Source: Azospirillum sp. (GTDB lineage: Bacteria > Pseudomonadota > Alphaproteobacteria > Azospirillales > Azospirillaceae). From it: a stretch of DNA of 64,000 nt. This document shows positions 35,865-44,158 of this stretch, in pieces. Below the pieces are notes generated by a model that worked only from the letters and a program-made list of their open reading frames with translations, was not told the DNA's origin and searched no databases. The stretch is taken from the NCBI GenBank assembly GCA_027486405.1, contig JAIXPD010000047.1, positions 105,644-169,643 on the forward strand. Reading direction: 5' to 3'. Position numbers and translations under genes: made by a program. The stretch's first letter is position 1. Each line of letters opens with the position of its first letter.

Positions 35865-36266
35865 ATGCGTGGACGGAAACCAGAGTTGAAGGCGATTGAC
35901 GGCGGGCTTGCCCGGTTGCCGCCCGCGCCGTCCTGGCTGCCGCCCGAGGCCAAGGCCGAATGGCGGCGGGTGGTTCCGGGGTTGCGCGCCCGCAAGACGG
36001 TGACGCGCGAAGACCTGCCCATGCTGGAATCCTACTGTCTGGCCGCTGGCACCGTCCGCCGGATGCAGGCGACCCTTGCCACCGAAGGCGACACCATCAC
36101 CAGCGCCAAGGGCGAGGTGCGGCGGCACCCGGCCTTTCAGACCATGTTCCAGGCCCTGACCGAAAGCCGCCGGTTGGCTGCCGAACTGGGCTTGACCCCG
36201 GCCAGCCGCAACAAGGCCGCTCCCACGGACAACGACGATGACGACCTATCCGGCCTGGATCTATGA
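35865..36266 (+). CDS. terS: Small terminase subunit (P27 family)
   Basis: A 133-residue P27-type TerS: APSWLPPEAKAEWRRVVPGL, then LESYCLAAGTVRRMQ, RRHPAFQTMFQALTESRRL and an acidic tail DNDDDDLSGLDL. It recognises the packaging site on DNA and recruits TerL. It overlaps terL by 29 bp. Having its own TerS lets the element package its own genome specifically. Confidence 0.88.
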   Translation: MRGRKPELKAIDGGLARLPPAPSWLPPEAKAEWRRVVPGLRARKTVTREDLPMLESYCLAAGTVRRMQATLATEGDTITSAKGEVRRHPAFQTMFQALTESRRLAAELGLTPASRNKAAPTDNDDDDLSGLDL

Positions 36267-37830
36267 CGGTTCCAACATCCCCGACCCCTTGGGCTGTGGG
36301 CAACGCGCCGTCGATTTCCTGCGCCTGCTGCGCCACCCGAAATCCACCCTGCCCAAGCGGGCGTTCCAGCTTCACGACTTTCAAGAGCGCCTGGTCAGAC
36401 GCATCTATGGCCCGCGCCACCCGGACGGGCGGCGGATCGTGCGCAACGTTGTCATGCTGCTGCCGCGCGGCGGGCGCAAAACCAGCCTGGGCGCTGGCCT
36501 GGGGCTGCTGCACACCATCGGCCCGGAGCGGGTGCCCGGCGGGCTGGCGCTGTTCGCCGCGTCGGATCGGGAGCAAGCCCGAATCGGGTTTGAGGAAGCC
36601 GCCGGTATCTGCCGGGAGGACGCCCGGATCGGTGACAAGCTGCGGTTCATCGACTACCGCCACCGGATCGAGCATCCGAAATCCGGGTGCCAGCTTCGCG
36701 CCATTTCCTGCGACGCCGCCCGGTCCCACGGCACGACCCCCACCTTTGCCCTGATGGACGAGTTGCACGCGTGGCCCAAGCGCGATCTGTGGGACGTGAT
36801 CCGCACCGGCTTGGTGAAGGTCCCCGGCTCCCTGTGCGTCGTCATCTCCACCGCCGGGCGCGGGCAACAGAACGTCGCCCATGACATCGTGGATTACGCC
36901 CGCCGCGTCGCCCGTGGCGAGATCGACGACCCCGGCACGCTGCCCGTCCTGTTCGAGACGGCCCATGACGCCGATTGGCGCGACGAACGGGTGTGGTTCC
37001 GCGCCAACCCCGGCTTGGCCCATGGCTTCCCCGACATCGACGGGTTGCGGCAGCTTGCCCGTGAAGCGGAGAACCGCCCGGCGGATCGGGAGGCGTTCAA
37101 GCAACTGCATCTGAACGTGTGGCTGGATCATTCGACCGACCCGTTCGTTGACATGTCGGTCTACGACGAAGGGTCCGAACCGCTCGACCTCGACGCGCTG
37201 GCGGGCGCACCGTGCTGGCTGGGCGTGGACCTGTCGAGCAATTCTGACCTGACGGTGGTGGTGGCGTGCTGGCGCGTTGGGACGGGCTATGCGGTGCTGC
37301 CGCATTTCTTCTGCCCTGGCGACAACCTCCGGGGCCGACAGGACCGGGACGGCGTGCCCTATGTCCGCTGGGCGGATGACGGCCTGATCGAGCCGACACC
37401 GGGCAACGTGGTGGACTTCCGCGCGGTGGAGGACTGCATCCGCGATCTGTGCGACCGCTTCAACGTGGTGTCGGTGGGAATCGATCCGCACTTGGCCCGG
37501 TCCACGCTGAACACGCTGACGGAGGACGGCTATCCGGCTGTGGAGGTGCGGCAAGGCTGGATCACCATGGCCCCCGCCATCAAGGAGCTTGAGCGCGCCA
37601 TCGTCGGGCGACAGTTCCAGCACGGCGGGCATGAGGTGCTGCGCTGGTGTTTCGACAACATCCAAGTCGAGACCGACCGCGCCGGAAACCGTCTGTTCAG
37701 CAAGGGCAAGGCGCGCGAGCGGATCGACGGGGCCGTTGCCTGCGCCATCGCCGTATCGCTGGCGCAGCACGGCGAGGTGGGAGGCTCCATTTACGATCTG
37801 GACGTGTCCGACGAAGAGTTTTTCGTTTGA
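36238..37830 (+). CDS. terL: Large terminase subunit
   Basis: A 530-residue TerL. ATPase: Walker A LPRGGRKTS (75-83) and Walker B FALMDE (170-175). RNase H-like nuclease: first acidic residue in WLGVDLSSNSDLTVV, second in VVSVGIDPH, and a last acidic residue in the C-terminal RIDGAVACAIAV segment. It pumps and cuts DNA at the portal. Last gene of the element; the right att site lies 155 bp downstream. Confidence 0.92.
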   Translation: MTTYPAWIYDGSNIPDPLGCGQRAVDFLRLLRHPKSTLPKRAFQLHDFQERLVRRIYGPRHPDGRRIVRNVVMLLPRGGRKTSLGAGLGLLHTIGPERVPGGLALFAASDREQARIGFEEAAGICREDARIGDKLRFIDYRHRIEHPKSGCQLRAISCDAARSHGTTPTFALMDELHAWPKRDLWDVIRTGLVKVPGSLCVVISTAGRGQQNVAHDIVDYARRVARGEIDDPGTLPVLFETAHDADWRDERVWFRANPGLAHGFPDIDGLRQLAREAENRPADREAFKQLHLNVWLDHSTDPFVDMSVYDEGSEPLDLDALAGAPCWLGVDLSSNSDLTVVVACWRVGTGYAVLPHFFCPGDNLRGRQDRDGVPYVRWADDGLIEPTPGNVVDFRAVEDCIRDLCDRFNVVSVGIDPHLARSTLNTLTEDGYPAVEVRQGWITMAPAIKELERAIVGRQFQHGGHEVLRWCFDNIQVETDRAGNRLFSKGKARERIDGAVACAIAVSLAQHGEVGGSIYDLDVSDEEFFV

Positions 37831-37908
37831 CCGCGCTGTTGACCAGCGCGGGCAAGGTGGCGGGCGGCTGGGCACCGAACAGAGCGTGATCGCCGCCGCC
37901 GCCGCCTT

Positions 37909-37928
37909 GCTTACATGGCGCTTACATG
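37909..37928 (+). promoter_or_regulatory. Right arm-type repeat (putative integrase binding)
   Basis: GCTTACATGGCGCTTACATG, identical to the copy at 22560-22579 and in the same orientation, 57 bp from the right core. The CCGCC stretch just before it is also shared. Confidence 0.65.
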
Positions 37929-37985
37929 CTCCCCCGGCCTATGACCAATCCGTTGAATAGCAATCATAATGCCAGCTTTTCCCTA

Positions 37986-37998
37986 GCATCTGGCAGGC
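37986..37998 (+). repeat. attR core, 13-bp direct repeat
   Basis: GCATCTGGCAGGC, the partner of 22418-22430. It re-enters the interrupted portal reading frame in the correct phase. Confidence 0.85.
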
Positions 37999-38569
37999 CG
38001 ATGACGACGGGGTGCTGAATCCGGCGACGATCCGGTTGGTGCCGGGGACGATCATCCCCAAGGCGGTGGGGTCCGCCGGGTTGACGCCGTTGGCCAATCC
38101 GGGGCGGTTCGACGTGTCGCAACTGGTGCTCGACGATCTGCGGTCGCGCATTCGCCACGCCCTGTTGACGGATCGGCTGGGGCCGGTCGATCAGGCGCGG
38201 ATGACCGCCACCGAGGTGATGGAGCGCTCCGCCGAAATGGCGCGGCTGTTGGGGGCAACCTATGGCCGCCTGCAAGCGGAGATGCTGACGCCGTTGCTGC
38301 TGCGCGCCGTCGCCATCCTGCGCCGCCGGGGCGAGATTCCCGACATCACCGTCGATGGTCGGCTGGTGGCGTTGCAACACCGCTCCCCATTGGCTCAGGC
38401 CCAGGCGCAACGCGACGTGCGGGCAACGCTGCGCTGGCTCGACACCGTGCAGCAACTGGGGCCGCAGGCCGCCGCCACGGTGGACGCCGCCGCGACCGCG
38501 CGCTGGTTGGGCGAAGCCTTTGGCGTTCCGGCCACGCTGATGCGGGCGGAAGACGCGCCGGTCCCGGCA

Positions 38570-38700
38570 CCGCCCGCCGCCGTTCCGCCCGCTGCCGTCC
38601 CGCCCGCTGCCGTCCCGCCCGCCGCCGTTCCGCCCGCTGCCGTCCCGCCCGCCGCCATTTCGCCCGCTGCCGTCCCGCCCACCACGGTCCCGCCTGTCTC
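38570..38700 (+). repeat. Tandem 15-bp repeats coding PPAAV
   Basis: About eight units of roughly 15 bp (GCCGCCGTTCCGCCC-like) encode successive PPAAV-type pentapeptides at the portal C-terminus, with PPAAI and PPTTV variants at the end. Likely a flexible tail prone to copy-number change. Confidence 0.75.
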
Positions 38701-38726
38701 CGCGTCCCCCACGACCGGGGGCGTCC

Positions 38727-39029
38727 ATGGTTGATCGCATCCTGGATCCGAGCGTGGACGCCACGGCGGGGTGGGGGTGGTTGAACGGGCCGACACCCCC
38801 GGACGCATCCACCAGCGCCACCAACGCCAGCGCCGCCGATCCGGCCCCGGCCTTTGCCCGCTGTTTCGCCGGGCCGGACGGGCAACGGGTGCTCGACACG
38901 CTGCGGGCGATGACCTTGGGCCGCGCCCTTGGCCCCGATGTTCCCGACGCCGCGCTGCGCCATCTGGAAGGCCAACGGCATCTGGTGGCGGTCATCCTGG
39001 CGCTGACGGCGCGCGGGCAACGGGCCTGA
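38727..39029 (+). CDS. Bbp19-like phage protein
   Basis: A 100-residue protein whose C-terminal half (FARCFAGPDGQRVLDTLRAM, LRHLEGQRHLVAVILAL) matches the pattern of the Bbp19 family, small proteins encoded beside the portal in BPP-1-like podoviruses. It overlaps the portal C-terminus by 8 bp. Function unknown. Confidence 0.7.
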   Translation: MVDRILDPSVDATAGWGWLNGPTPPDASTSATNASAADPAPAFARCFAGPDGQRVLDTLRAMTLGRALGPDVPDAALRHLEGQRHLVAVILALTARGQRA

Positions 39030-39069
39030 GCCGCCTTTCCCTTGTTTCTATCATTGGAGTGTGTGACCG

Positions 39070-39882
39070 ATGGCCGACAATCTGCTGATCGCCCCTTTAA
39101 GTCCCCCCCTCGGTCCCCCGTTGACCGGCCCCGTGGGCGGGGCTGCGTCCGGCGCGCTGCCCGACGCGTCGATCCCGCCGATGGATCTGGTGCCGGAGAA
39201 GTTCCGTGATCCGAAAACCGGCGCGCTGCGGGTGGACGCCCTGTTGAAATCCTATCGGGAGCTGGAACGCCGCCTGTCGGCATCGGCCCCGGTTGCGCCG
39301 CCCGCCAACAGCCCGCCGGACCCGGCGTCCTTCGATCCGGTCGCGCTGCGCCGGGCGTTGGGCGCGCCCGAGTCGCCGGAGGGTTATTGCATTGCCTGCG
39401 ACCATGGTCTGTTCCAGCCCGACCCGGAGATCAACGGCCGGCTGTTCGAGGCGGGCTACACCCCTGGTCAGGCGCAGTTGCTCTATGACCTCGCCGCCGA
39501 ACGGATGATGCCGCTGATCCAGCATCTCGCCGCCGAATTCCAGGCCGAACGCGAGGTCGAGCGGCTGGTCGCCCGCTTTGGCGGCGAAGAGAAATGGCGG
39601 GAGGTGTCGCGCCAGCTCCTCGCCTGGGCGGGCAAGAATCTGCCGCCCGCCGCCGTCGAAGGGCTGTCCACCACCTATGAAGGGGTGATGGCCCTGCACG
39701 CGATGATGTCGGGGACCGAGCCGACGGCCTTGGCGCTGGGACCGGGCCGGGCCACCGCCGCCGATGGCGAGACGGAGTTGCGGGCGCTGATGCGCGACCC
39801 GCGCTATTGGCGGGACCGTGACCCGGCGGTGATCGCCCGCGTCACCGACGGGTTCCAACGCCTGTACCCCAGCCGCATGTAA
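39070..39882 (+). CDS. Podovirus scaffold/capsid-assembly-like protein
   Basis: A 270-residue protein: Pro-rich start, then VPEKFRDPKTGALRVDALLKSYRELERRLS, LGAPESPEGYCIACDHGLF and a long helical region (LYDLAAERMMPLIQHLAAEFQAEREVERLV; 39481-39570), ending with RDPRYWRDRDPAVIARVTDGF. This pattern is that of T7-like capsid assembly (scaffolding) proteins, which normally precede the capsid gene. No capsid follows. The 262 bp to the next gene hold nothing I recognise. Confidence 0.7.
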   Translation: MADNLLIAPLSPPLGPPLTGPVGGAASGALPDASIPPMDLVPEKFRDPKTGALRVDALLKSYRELERRLSASAPVAPPANSPPDPASFDPVALRRALGAPESPEGYCIACDHGLFQPDPEINGRLFEAGYTPGQAQLLYDLAAERMMPLIQHLAAEFQAEREVERLVARFGGEEKWREVSRQLLAWAGKNLPPAAVEGLSTTYEGVMALHAMMSGTEPTALALGPGRATAADGETELRALMRDPRYWRDRDPAVIARVTDGFQRLYPSRM

Positions 39883-40144
39883 TACCGGGGTCGGAACGTT
39901 CTGACCGCGCATAAGCGGGCGTGATTGGCGGGATCGTCGCGGTGACGGCGTTGGGGTGTCGCGGGGATGACACCATGACGCGAGACCGATTGACGCATCT
40001 CGCCCATCCGGGGCGGTGTTGCATGATAATGTTGCGTGAGCAAACAAGATTACGATTGCAGGTTTGAAACAAAAAAGCGAACCTGCACCGCGCACAGGAG
40101 ACCATCCGTATGACCGATGGTCAGGGGAGCCTCGCCGGGGCCAG

Positions 40145-42463
40145 ATGACGCTTCGCCGCAAGATACGCTGGTTGACCTGGATCGGCCTGATTGGCTGCCT
40201 GATGGCGGCCATTCCGGCGCTGTACCTGCTGCGCCATGGCCTGATCGCGGAACGCGAGCGGATGGCGGGCGCGCTGGTCGAATCCGCGCGCACCATGCTG
40301 AACGATCTGGACCGCGAGGCCGCCAACGGGGGACTCCCGCGTGAGGAGGCGCAGGCGCGCGCGCGTCTGGCCCTGCGCGCGCTGGGCGGCGAACCCTTTC
40401 ATCTGACGCTGTTCACCGACGGGAGCGCGCCGTCGGGCTGGCCGCCCTTTTCCCACGCGGTCATCAACCAGACCCGGTTTGAACCGTGGGGGTGGGTGGT
40501 CGCCGCCGCCGCCAACATCGACGACATCGACCGCGAATTTCTGATGGAGGCGGCGGCCTTCATCCTGTTCCTGCTGGCCTTGCTGGTCCTGAGCTGGCCC
40601 TTTTCGCTCTATCTCTCGCAGAACGTCGTCGGCCCGATCGAGGCGCTGTCCGCCCGCATGCGGCAATTGACCGAGGGGCGGACCGATGTGGACGTGCCGG
40701 GCCGCCACCGCCGCGACGAGTTCGGCGCGATGGCCCGCGCCATGGAGTATTTCCGCCGTTCCGCCAGCGCGCTGATCGAGCGGGACGAGCGGCTGGCCGG
40801 GATCATGAACAACGTCAGCGAGGCGATTGTTCTGGTGGACGAGCATGGCCGGATCGAGGAGCACAACCCGGCGGCGGTCGCCCTGTTCGGCGTGGCGGCG
40901 GAGTCGCTGCCGGGCCGCGCGCTGGCCGGTCTGTTCGCGGAGACGGACCGGGGCCGGGTGCAGGCCCTGTTGGCCGGAGCCGGTGGGGCGGGGGAGCCGT
41001 TGCGGGCCGAGGCGTTGGGCATTCCGCGCGCCGACGGGCGGGTGGACGCGGCGCTGTCGGTGTCGCCGCTGGTGGTGCAGGGCAAGCGCGGCTATGTCTG
41101 CGCCCTGACCGACATGACGCAGCGGTTGCGGCACGAGCGCGAACTGATGCGGCTGGCGACGCGCGACCGGCTGACCGGCCTGCCCAATCGGGCGATGGTC
41201 GAATCCATGCTGGAAACGGCGGTGGAGCGCTGCCGCCGCCACGACCGTCGTTTTGCCGTGATGTGCCTGGATCTGTCGCGCTTCAAGCTTGTCACCGACA
41301 CGCTGGGCCATCAGGCGGGCGACGCGCTGTTGCAGGAGGTGGCGCGGCGGATCAGCGATGCGGTGCGCGCGTCCGACGTGGTCGGCCGCATCGGCACCGA
41401 CGATTTCGCCATCATCCTGGAGGAGATCGCCGACGGGGCGGAGGCGGCGGTCATCGCCGACCGCATCCTGTCCGCCTTTGACCGACCGGTCATCCTGGCC
41501 GGGAACGAGCATTATGTGCGCACCGCCATCGGCATCGCCCTGTTCCCCGACCACACCGAGGAACCGCACGAGCTGATCCGCGCCGCCGACACCGCGCTCT
41601 ACGCGGCCAAACGGCTGGGCGGGCGGCGGCACGCCTTTTTCCGCAAGGAGCTGGCCGATCAGGCCCGCCGCCATCTGGCCCTGGACGGGGAGTTGCGTTC
41701 CGCCCTGGTCAACCGCCAGTTCCGTTTGCACTATCAGCCCAAGGTCTCGTTGATCGATTACAACCTGGAGGGCTTCGAGGCGCTGTTGCGCTGGGACGTG
41801 CCGGGGCAGGGCATGGTGTCGCCGGGTGAGTTCATCCCGGTGGCCGAGGACACCGGTTTCATCGTGCCGCTGGGCGACTGGGTGCTGGATGAGGCGTGCC
41901 GCCAGCAGCGGGCGTGGCTGGACCAGGGGATGCGGCCGGTCCCGGTCGCCGTCAACATCTCCCCCCGCCATCTGCGCCACCGCACGGCGGAGGATTTCCG
42001 CCGCATCGTCGACCGCCACGGCCTGCCGCCCGAACTGATCGAACTGGAAATCACCGAGGGTGCGGTGATGCAGGACATCGACCACGCGATGAGCGTGCTG
42101 GCCGCGCTGAAGGCGATGGGAATCCGGGTGGCGGTGGATGATTTCGGCACCGGCCATTCGTCGCTGAGCTATTTGAAAAAGCTGCCGATCACCACGCTGA
42201 AGATCGACCGCTCCTTCATCAACGGCGTCCCGCATGAGCGCGAGGACGCCAGCATCGTGTCCACCATCATCGCCATGGCCGACATGCTGGGGCTGGATGT
42301 GGTGGCCGAAGGGGTGGAGAAGACGGAGCAGGCCAATTTCCTGCGCCACCACAATTGCACCCAGGTGCAAGGCTGGCTGACCGGGCGGCCGGTCCCCGCC
42401 GACGCGGCGCTGGACCTGTTGAGCAAGCGGCTGAAAAGCCTTGCGGTGCCGGAACCCGCCTGA
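40145..42463 (+). CDS. Membrane GGDEF/EAL c-di-GMP phosphodiesterase
   Basis: About 772 residues: membrane helix at the N-terminus, short periplasmic sensor, second helix, HAMP, a PAS domain (MNNVSEAIVLVDEHGRIEEHN), GGDEF and EAL. The GGDEF site reads GTDDF, so cyclase activity is doubtful. The EAL domain keeps FEALLRW, DDFGTGHSSLSYLKKLP and EGVEK, so c-di-GMP hydrolysis is likely. An in-frame ATG at 40064 is an alternative start; 40145 places the first membrane helix normally. Confidence 0.85.
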   Translation: MTLRRKIRWLTWIGLIGCLMAAIPALYLLRHGLIAERERMAGALVESARTMLNDLDREAANGGLPREEAQARARLALRALGGEPFHLTLFTDGSAPSGWPPFSHAVINQTRFEPWGWVVAAAANIDDIDREFLMEAAAFILFLLALLVLSWPFSLYLSQNVVGPIEALSARMRQLTEGRTDVDVPGRHRRDEFGAMARAMEYFRRSASALIERDERLAGIMNNVSEAIVLVDEHGRIEEHNPAAVALFGVAAESLPGRALAGLFAETDRGRVQALLAGAGGAGEPLRAEALGIPRADGRVDAALSVSPLVVQGKRGYVCALTDMTQRLRHERELMRLATRDRLTGLPNRAMVESMLETAVERCRRHDRRFAVMCLDLSRFKLVTDTLGHQAGDALLQEVARRISDAVRASDVVGRIGTDDFAIILEEIADGAEAAVIADRILSAFDRPVILAGNEHYVRTAIGIALFPDHTEEPHELIRAADTALYAAKRLGGRRHAFFRKELADQARRHLALDGELRSALVNRQFRLHYQPKVSLIDYNLEGFEALLRWDVPGQGMVSPGEFIPVAEDTGFIVPLGDWVLDEACRQQRAWLDQGMRPVPVAVNISPRHLRHRTAEDFRRIVDRHGLPPELIELEITEGAVMQDIDHAMSVLAALKAMGIRVAVDDFGTGHSSLSYLKKLPITTLKIDRSFINGVPHEREDASIVSTIIAMADMLGLDVVAEGVEKTEQANFLRHHNCTQVQGWLTGRPVPADAALDLLSKRLKSLAVPEPA

Positions 42464-42595
42464 GCGGGGCGCGCGGTCACAGCGCTGCGTTCACAGCGCT
42501 GCGTTCACAGTGGCGTGCTTTTCAAAATCGGAACGGCAACACTGGAAACGGTGAACCGGCGGGCGGCGGCGGTGACGCGCCGCCCGCCATCCCCA

Positions 42596-42844
42596 TCAAT
42601 GATGGTGGTCGCCGTCCTGATGGCCCGCGTTCGGATCGAGGAAGCGGTGCAGGTGGACGATGTAATAGCGGGTGTGGGCGTCGTCGATGGTCTGCCCGGT
42701 CGCCCCGCGCCACGCCTTGTACGCCTCGTCATAGCTCGGGAAGATGCCGACGATGTGCAGCTTCGACGGATCGACGAACTGGTCGGTGTCCGGGCGCACC
42801 AGTTCGCCGCCGAACACGAGGTGGAGGAGCTGTTTGTCGGGCAT
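42596..42844 (-). CDS. DUF4170 protein
   Basis: An 82-residue conserved alphaproteobacterial protein (MPDKQLLHLVFGGELV; HTRYYIVHLHRFLDP) ending in a His-rich tail (HQDGDHHH). DUF4170 has no established role. The 256 bp to the next gene contain no ORF I support. Confidence 0.75.
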   Translation of the reverse strand: MPDKQLLHLVFGGELVRPDTDQFVDPSKLHIVGIFPSYDEAYKAWRGATGQTIDDAHTRYYIVHLHRFLDPNAGHQDGDHHH

Positions 42845-43100
42845 GGACGGGGTCCTTGTGGCTGATGTTTTGAGGGGCTGATGTCTTGAAAACGCGGATG
42901 CGGGTCGGCGTCGGCCTCGGGCGGTGAACGCGGGCCGATCTTGCGACCAGTCATATCCGCCGTGTGGCCATACCATCAAGCGTGTTGACAGCCGATGCGG
43001 TCTTTGTCACCAAAAACGGGATGGCTTTTCGGGAACAGCCGCAAAAGAAACAACCCCATTTTCCAGTCCCGAGGCTGGGCAACACGGCGAGGATCGAGCG

Positions 43101-43808
43101 ATGGCAAGTGGTCATACCGCGACTCGGGAGCAACGCGCGCGCGACATACGGGTGTGGGACCTGCCGACCCGCCTGTTTCATTGGACGCTGGTGCTGTTGG
43201 TCGCCGTCGCGATCCTGTCGGGCAAGGCCGGGGCCTTGTCGATTCATATGTTGGTCGGGGAAACAATTCTGGGGTTGGTGCTGTTCCGCCTGATCTGGGG
43301 GCTGGTTGGCAGCCAGACCGCGCGCTTCACCGATTTCATCAAAGGACCGCGCGCCGTGCTGGCCTATCTCGCCAACAGCCGGACGCCGGGTGCCGCCCCG
43401 GTCACGCTGGGGCACAACCCGTTGGGCGGCCTGATGGTGGTGGCGCTGCTGCTGGTGCTGCTGGTCCAGGCGTCGAGCGGCCTGTTCACCACCGACGATG
43501 TGGTCGTCGATGGTCCGCTGGTCCCGCTGGTGGCCGAGGGCACGGTGAAGGCGTTGAGCACGCTGCACCGCCTGCTGCCGAACGGCCTGCTGCTGATGAT
43601 CGCCGTCCATGTCGCGGCGGTGCTGGTCTATCTGCTGGTCAAGAAAGACAATCTGATCGGCCCGATGATCACCGGGCGCAAGCGCGTGCCGCACGCGGTG
43701 GACGAACCGCCGGTGGACGAGCCGCGCCGGGCCTCGCCGCTGTTGGCGCTGACCATTCTGTTGGCGGCGCTGGGGCTGGTGTCACTGGTGGTGCGGGCGG
43801 CGGGCTGA
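43101..43808 (+). CDS. Cytochrome b561-family protein
   Basis: A 235-residue di-haem b membrane protein: four core helices plus a C-terminal one, haem histidines in WDLPTRLFHWTLV, SIHMLVGE, and LHRLLPNGLLLMIAVHVAAV. It moves electrons between quinol and a periplasmic partner. The cytochrome c' gene, convergent 350 bp away, is a frequent partner of this family. Confidence 0.85.
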   Translation: MASGHTATREQRARDIRVWDLPTRLFHWTLVLLVAVAILSGKAGALSIHMLVGETILGLVLFRLIWGLVGSQTARFTDFIKGPRAVLAYLANSRTPGAAPVTLGHNPLGGLMVVALLLVLLVQASSGLFTTDDVVVDGPLVPLVAEGTVKALSTLHRLLPNGLLLMIAVHVAAVLVYLLVKKDNLIGPMITGRKRVPHAVDEPPVDEPRRASPLLALTILLAALGLVSLVVRAAG

Positions 43809-43834
43809 TGGTGGATTGAAGGCGGACGGCCCGT

Positions 43835-44075
43835 GGCAATCGCTTGAACAAGCGATCATCGCCACGCAAGCAAGAATGGACACGGATGTCACGGACAAAA
43901 GGTTGGATTGCACGGATTTTCGACTCCAATTGCCTTCCGCATCACGCCAGAAGGGTTGCCGCACAATCGCAAACAGGGTGGCTCTGAGACGCGTTCCGCG
44001 AAATCCGTGAAAAAATCCGTGGAATCCGTGTCCATTCTTGTTCAGGTCGGGTGCACGATGCTTCAAGCGATTGCC
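43835..44075. mobile_element. MITE-like element, family A copy 1 (241 bp)
   Basis: Starts GGCAATCGCTTGAA and ends with its inverse TTCAAGCGATTGCC. Inside, CAAGAATGGACACGGAT on the left pairs with ATCCGTGTCCATTCTTG-type sequence on the right. It is flanked by the imperfect 13-bp direct repeat GGCGGACGG(C/T)CCG (43821-43833 and 44078-44090). A homologous inverted copy lies at 48205-48446. It fills most of the non-coding gap between the two cytochrome genes and has no ORF. Confidence 0.75.
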
Positions 44076-44103
44076 TTGGCGGACGGTCCGGCCCAAACGG
44101 AAA

Positions 44104-44129
44104 CCCCCGCCCGGCGGACCGGACGGGGG
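44104..44129 (-). terminator. Terminator of cytochrome c' gene
   Basis: Read on the minus strand, CCCCCGTCCGG and CCGGGCGGGGG form an 11-bp stem with one mismatch and a short loop, followed by TTT. It sits 30 bp after the cytochrome c' stop. Confidence 0.55.
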
Positions 44130-44158
44130 CAACCTCTTCGATCACTCGCCGACAGCGA

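Larger units (their letters stand above)
22418..37998 (+). mobile_element. Capsid-forming satellite (cf-PICI-like) integrated in a portal gene
   Basis: A 15.6-kb integrated element. Order: integrase; cargo pair; minus-strand repressor operon; divergent early genes; MerR/AlpA-like regulators; replication genes; then HK97-type portal, protease-capsid, connectors, HNH, TerS and TerL, all on the plus strand. There are no tail, tape-measure, holin or endolysin genes, and only 155 bp separate terL from attR. Terminase genes follow the head genes, the reverse of the usual siphovirus order, so simple loss of tail genes at the right end would not produce this map. Content and size match cf-PICIs, which make and fill their own small capsids and take tails from a helper phage. 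Confidence 0.8.
37985..38734 (+). pseudogene. Podovirus-type portal protein, C-terminal part
   Basis: Continues in frame from the 13-bp core: IWQADDDGVLNPATIRL, then RSRIRHALLTDRL, MTATEVMERSAEMARLLG (a conserved portal helix) and EMLTPLLLRAVAILRRRG. The tail is a low-complexity Pro/Ala/Val region. GTG 38012 could start a separate fragment, but no good ribosome site is seen. In the excised state it forms residues 315-562 of the portal. The last codons overlap the next gene. Confidence 0.85.
20607..39882 (+). mobile_element. Podovirus-like prophage remnant/module, split by a satellite
   Basis: Outer phage-derived unit: two small genes (20607-21463), a T7/BPP-1-type portal split between 21478-22430 and 37985-38734, a Bbp19-like protein (38727-39029) and a scaffold-like protein (39070-39882). 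All share one strand with overlapping or closely spaced starts, and GC-rich host-like codon use. No major capsid, terminase, tail, lysis or integrase gene is present at this locus. Exact outer boundaries are not visible. Confidence 0.65.

Noticed and set aside
30773..37830. Gene transfer agent cluster
   Set aside because: An integrase, att repeats, a repressor switch and replication genes belong to the same unit, and tail genes are absent; GTAs lack these mobility genes and include tails.
22431..37985. Complete prophage
   Set aside because: No tail, tape measure, baseplate, holin or endolysin genes, and the right att core follows terL directly.
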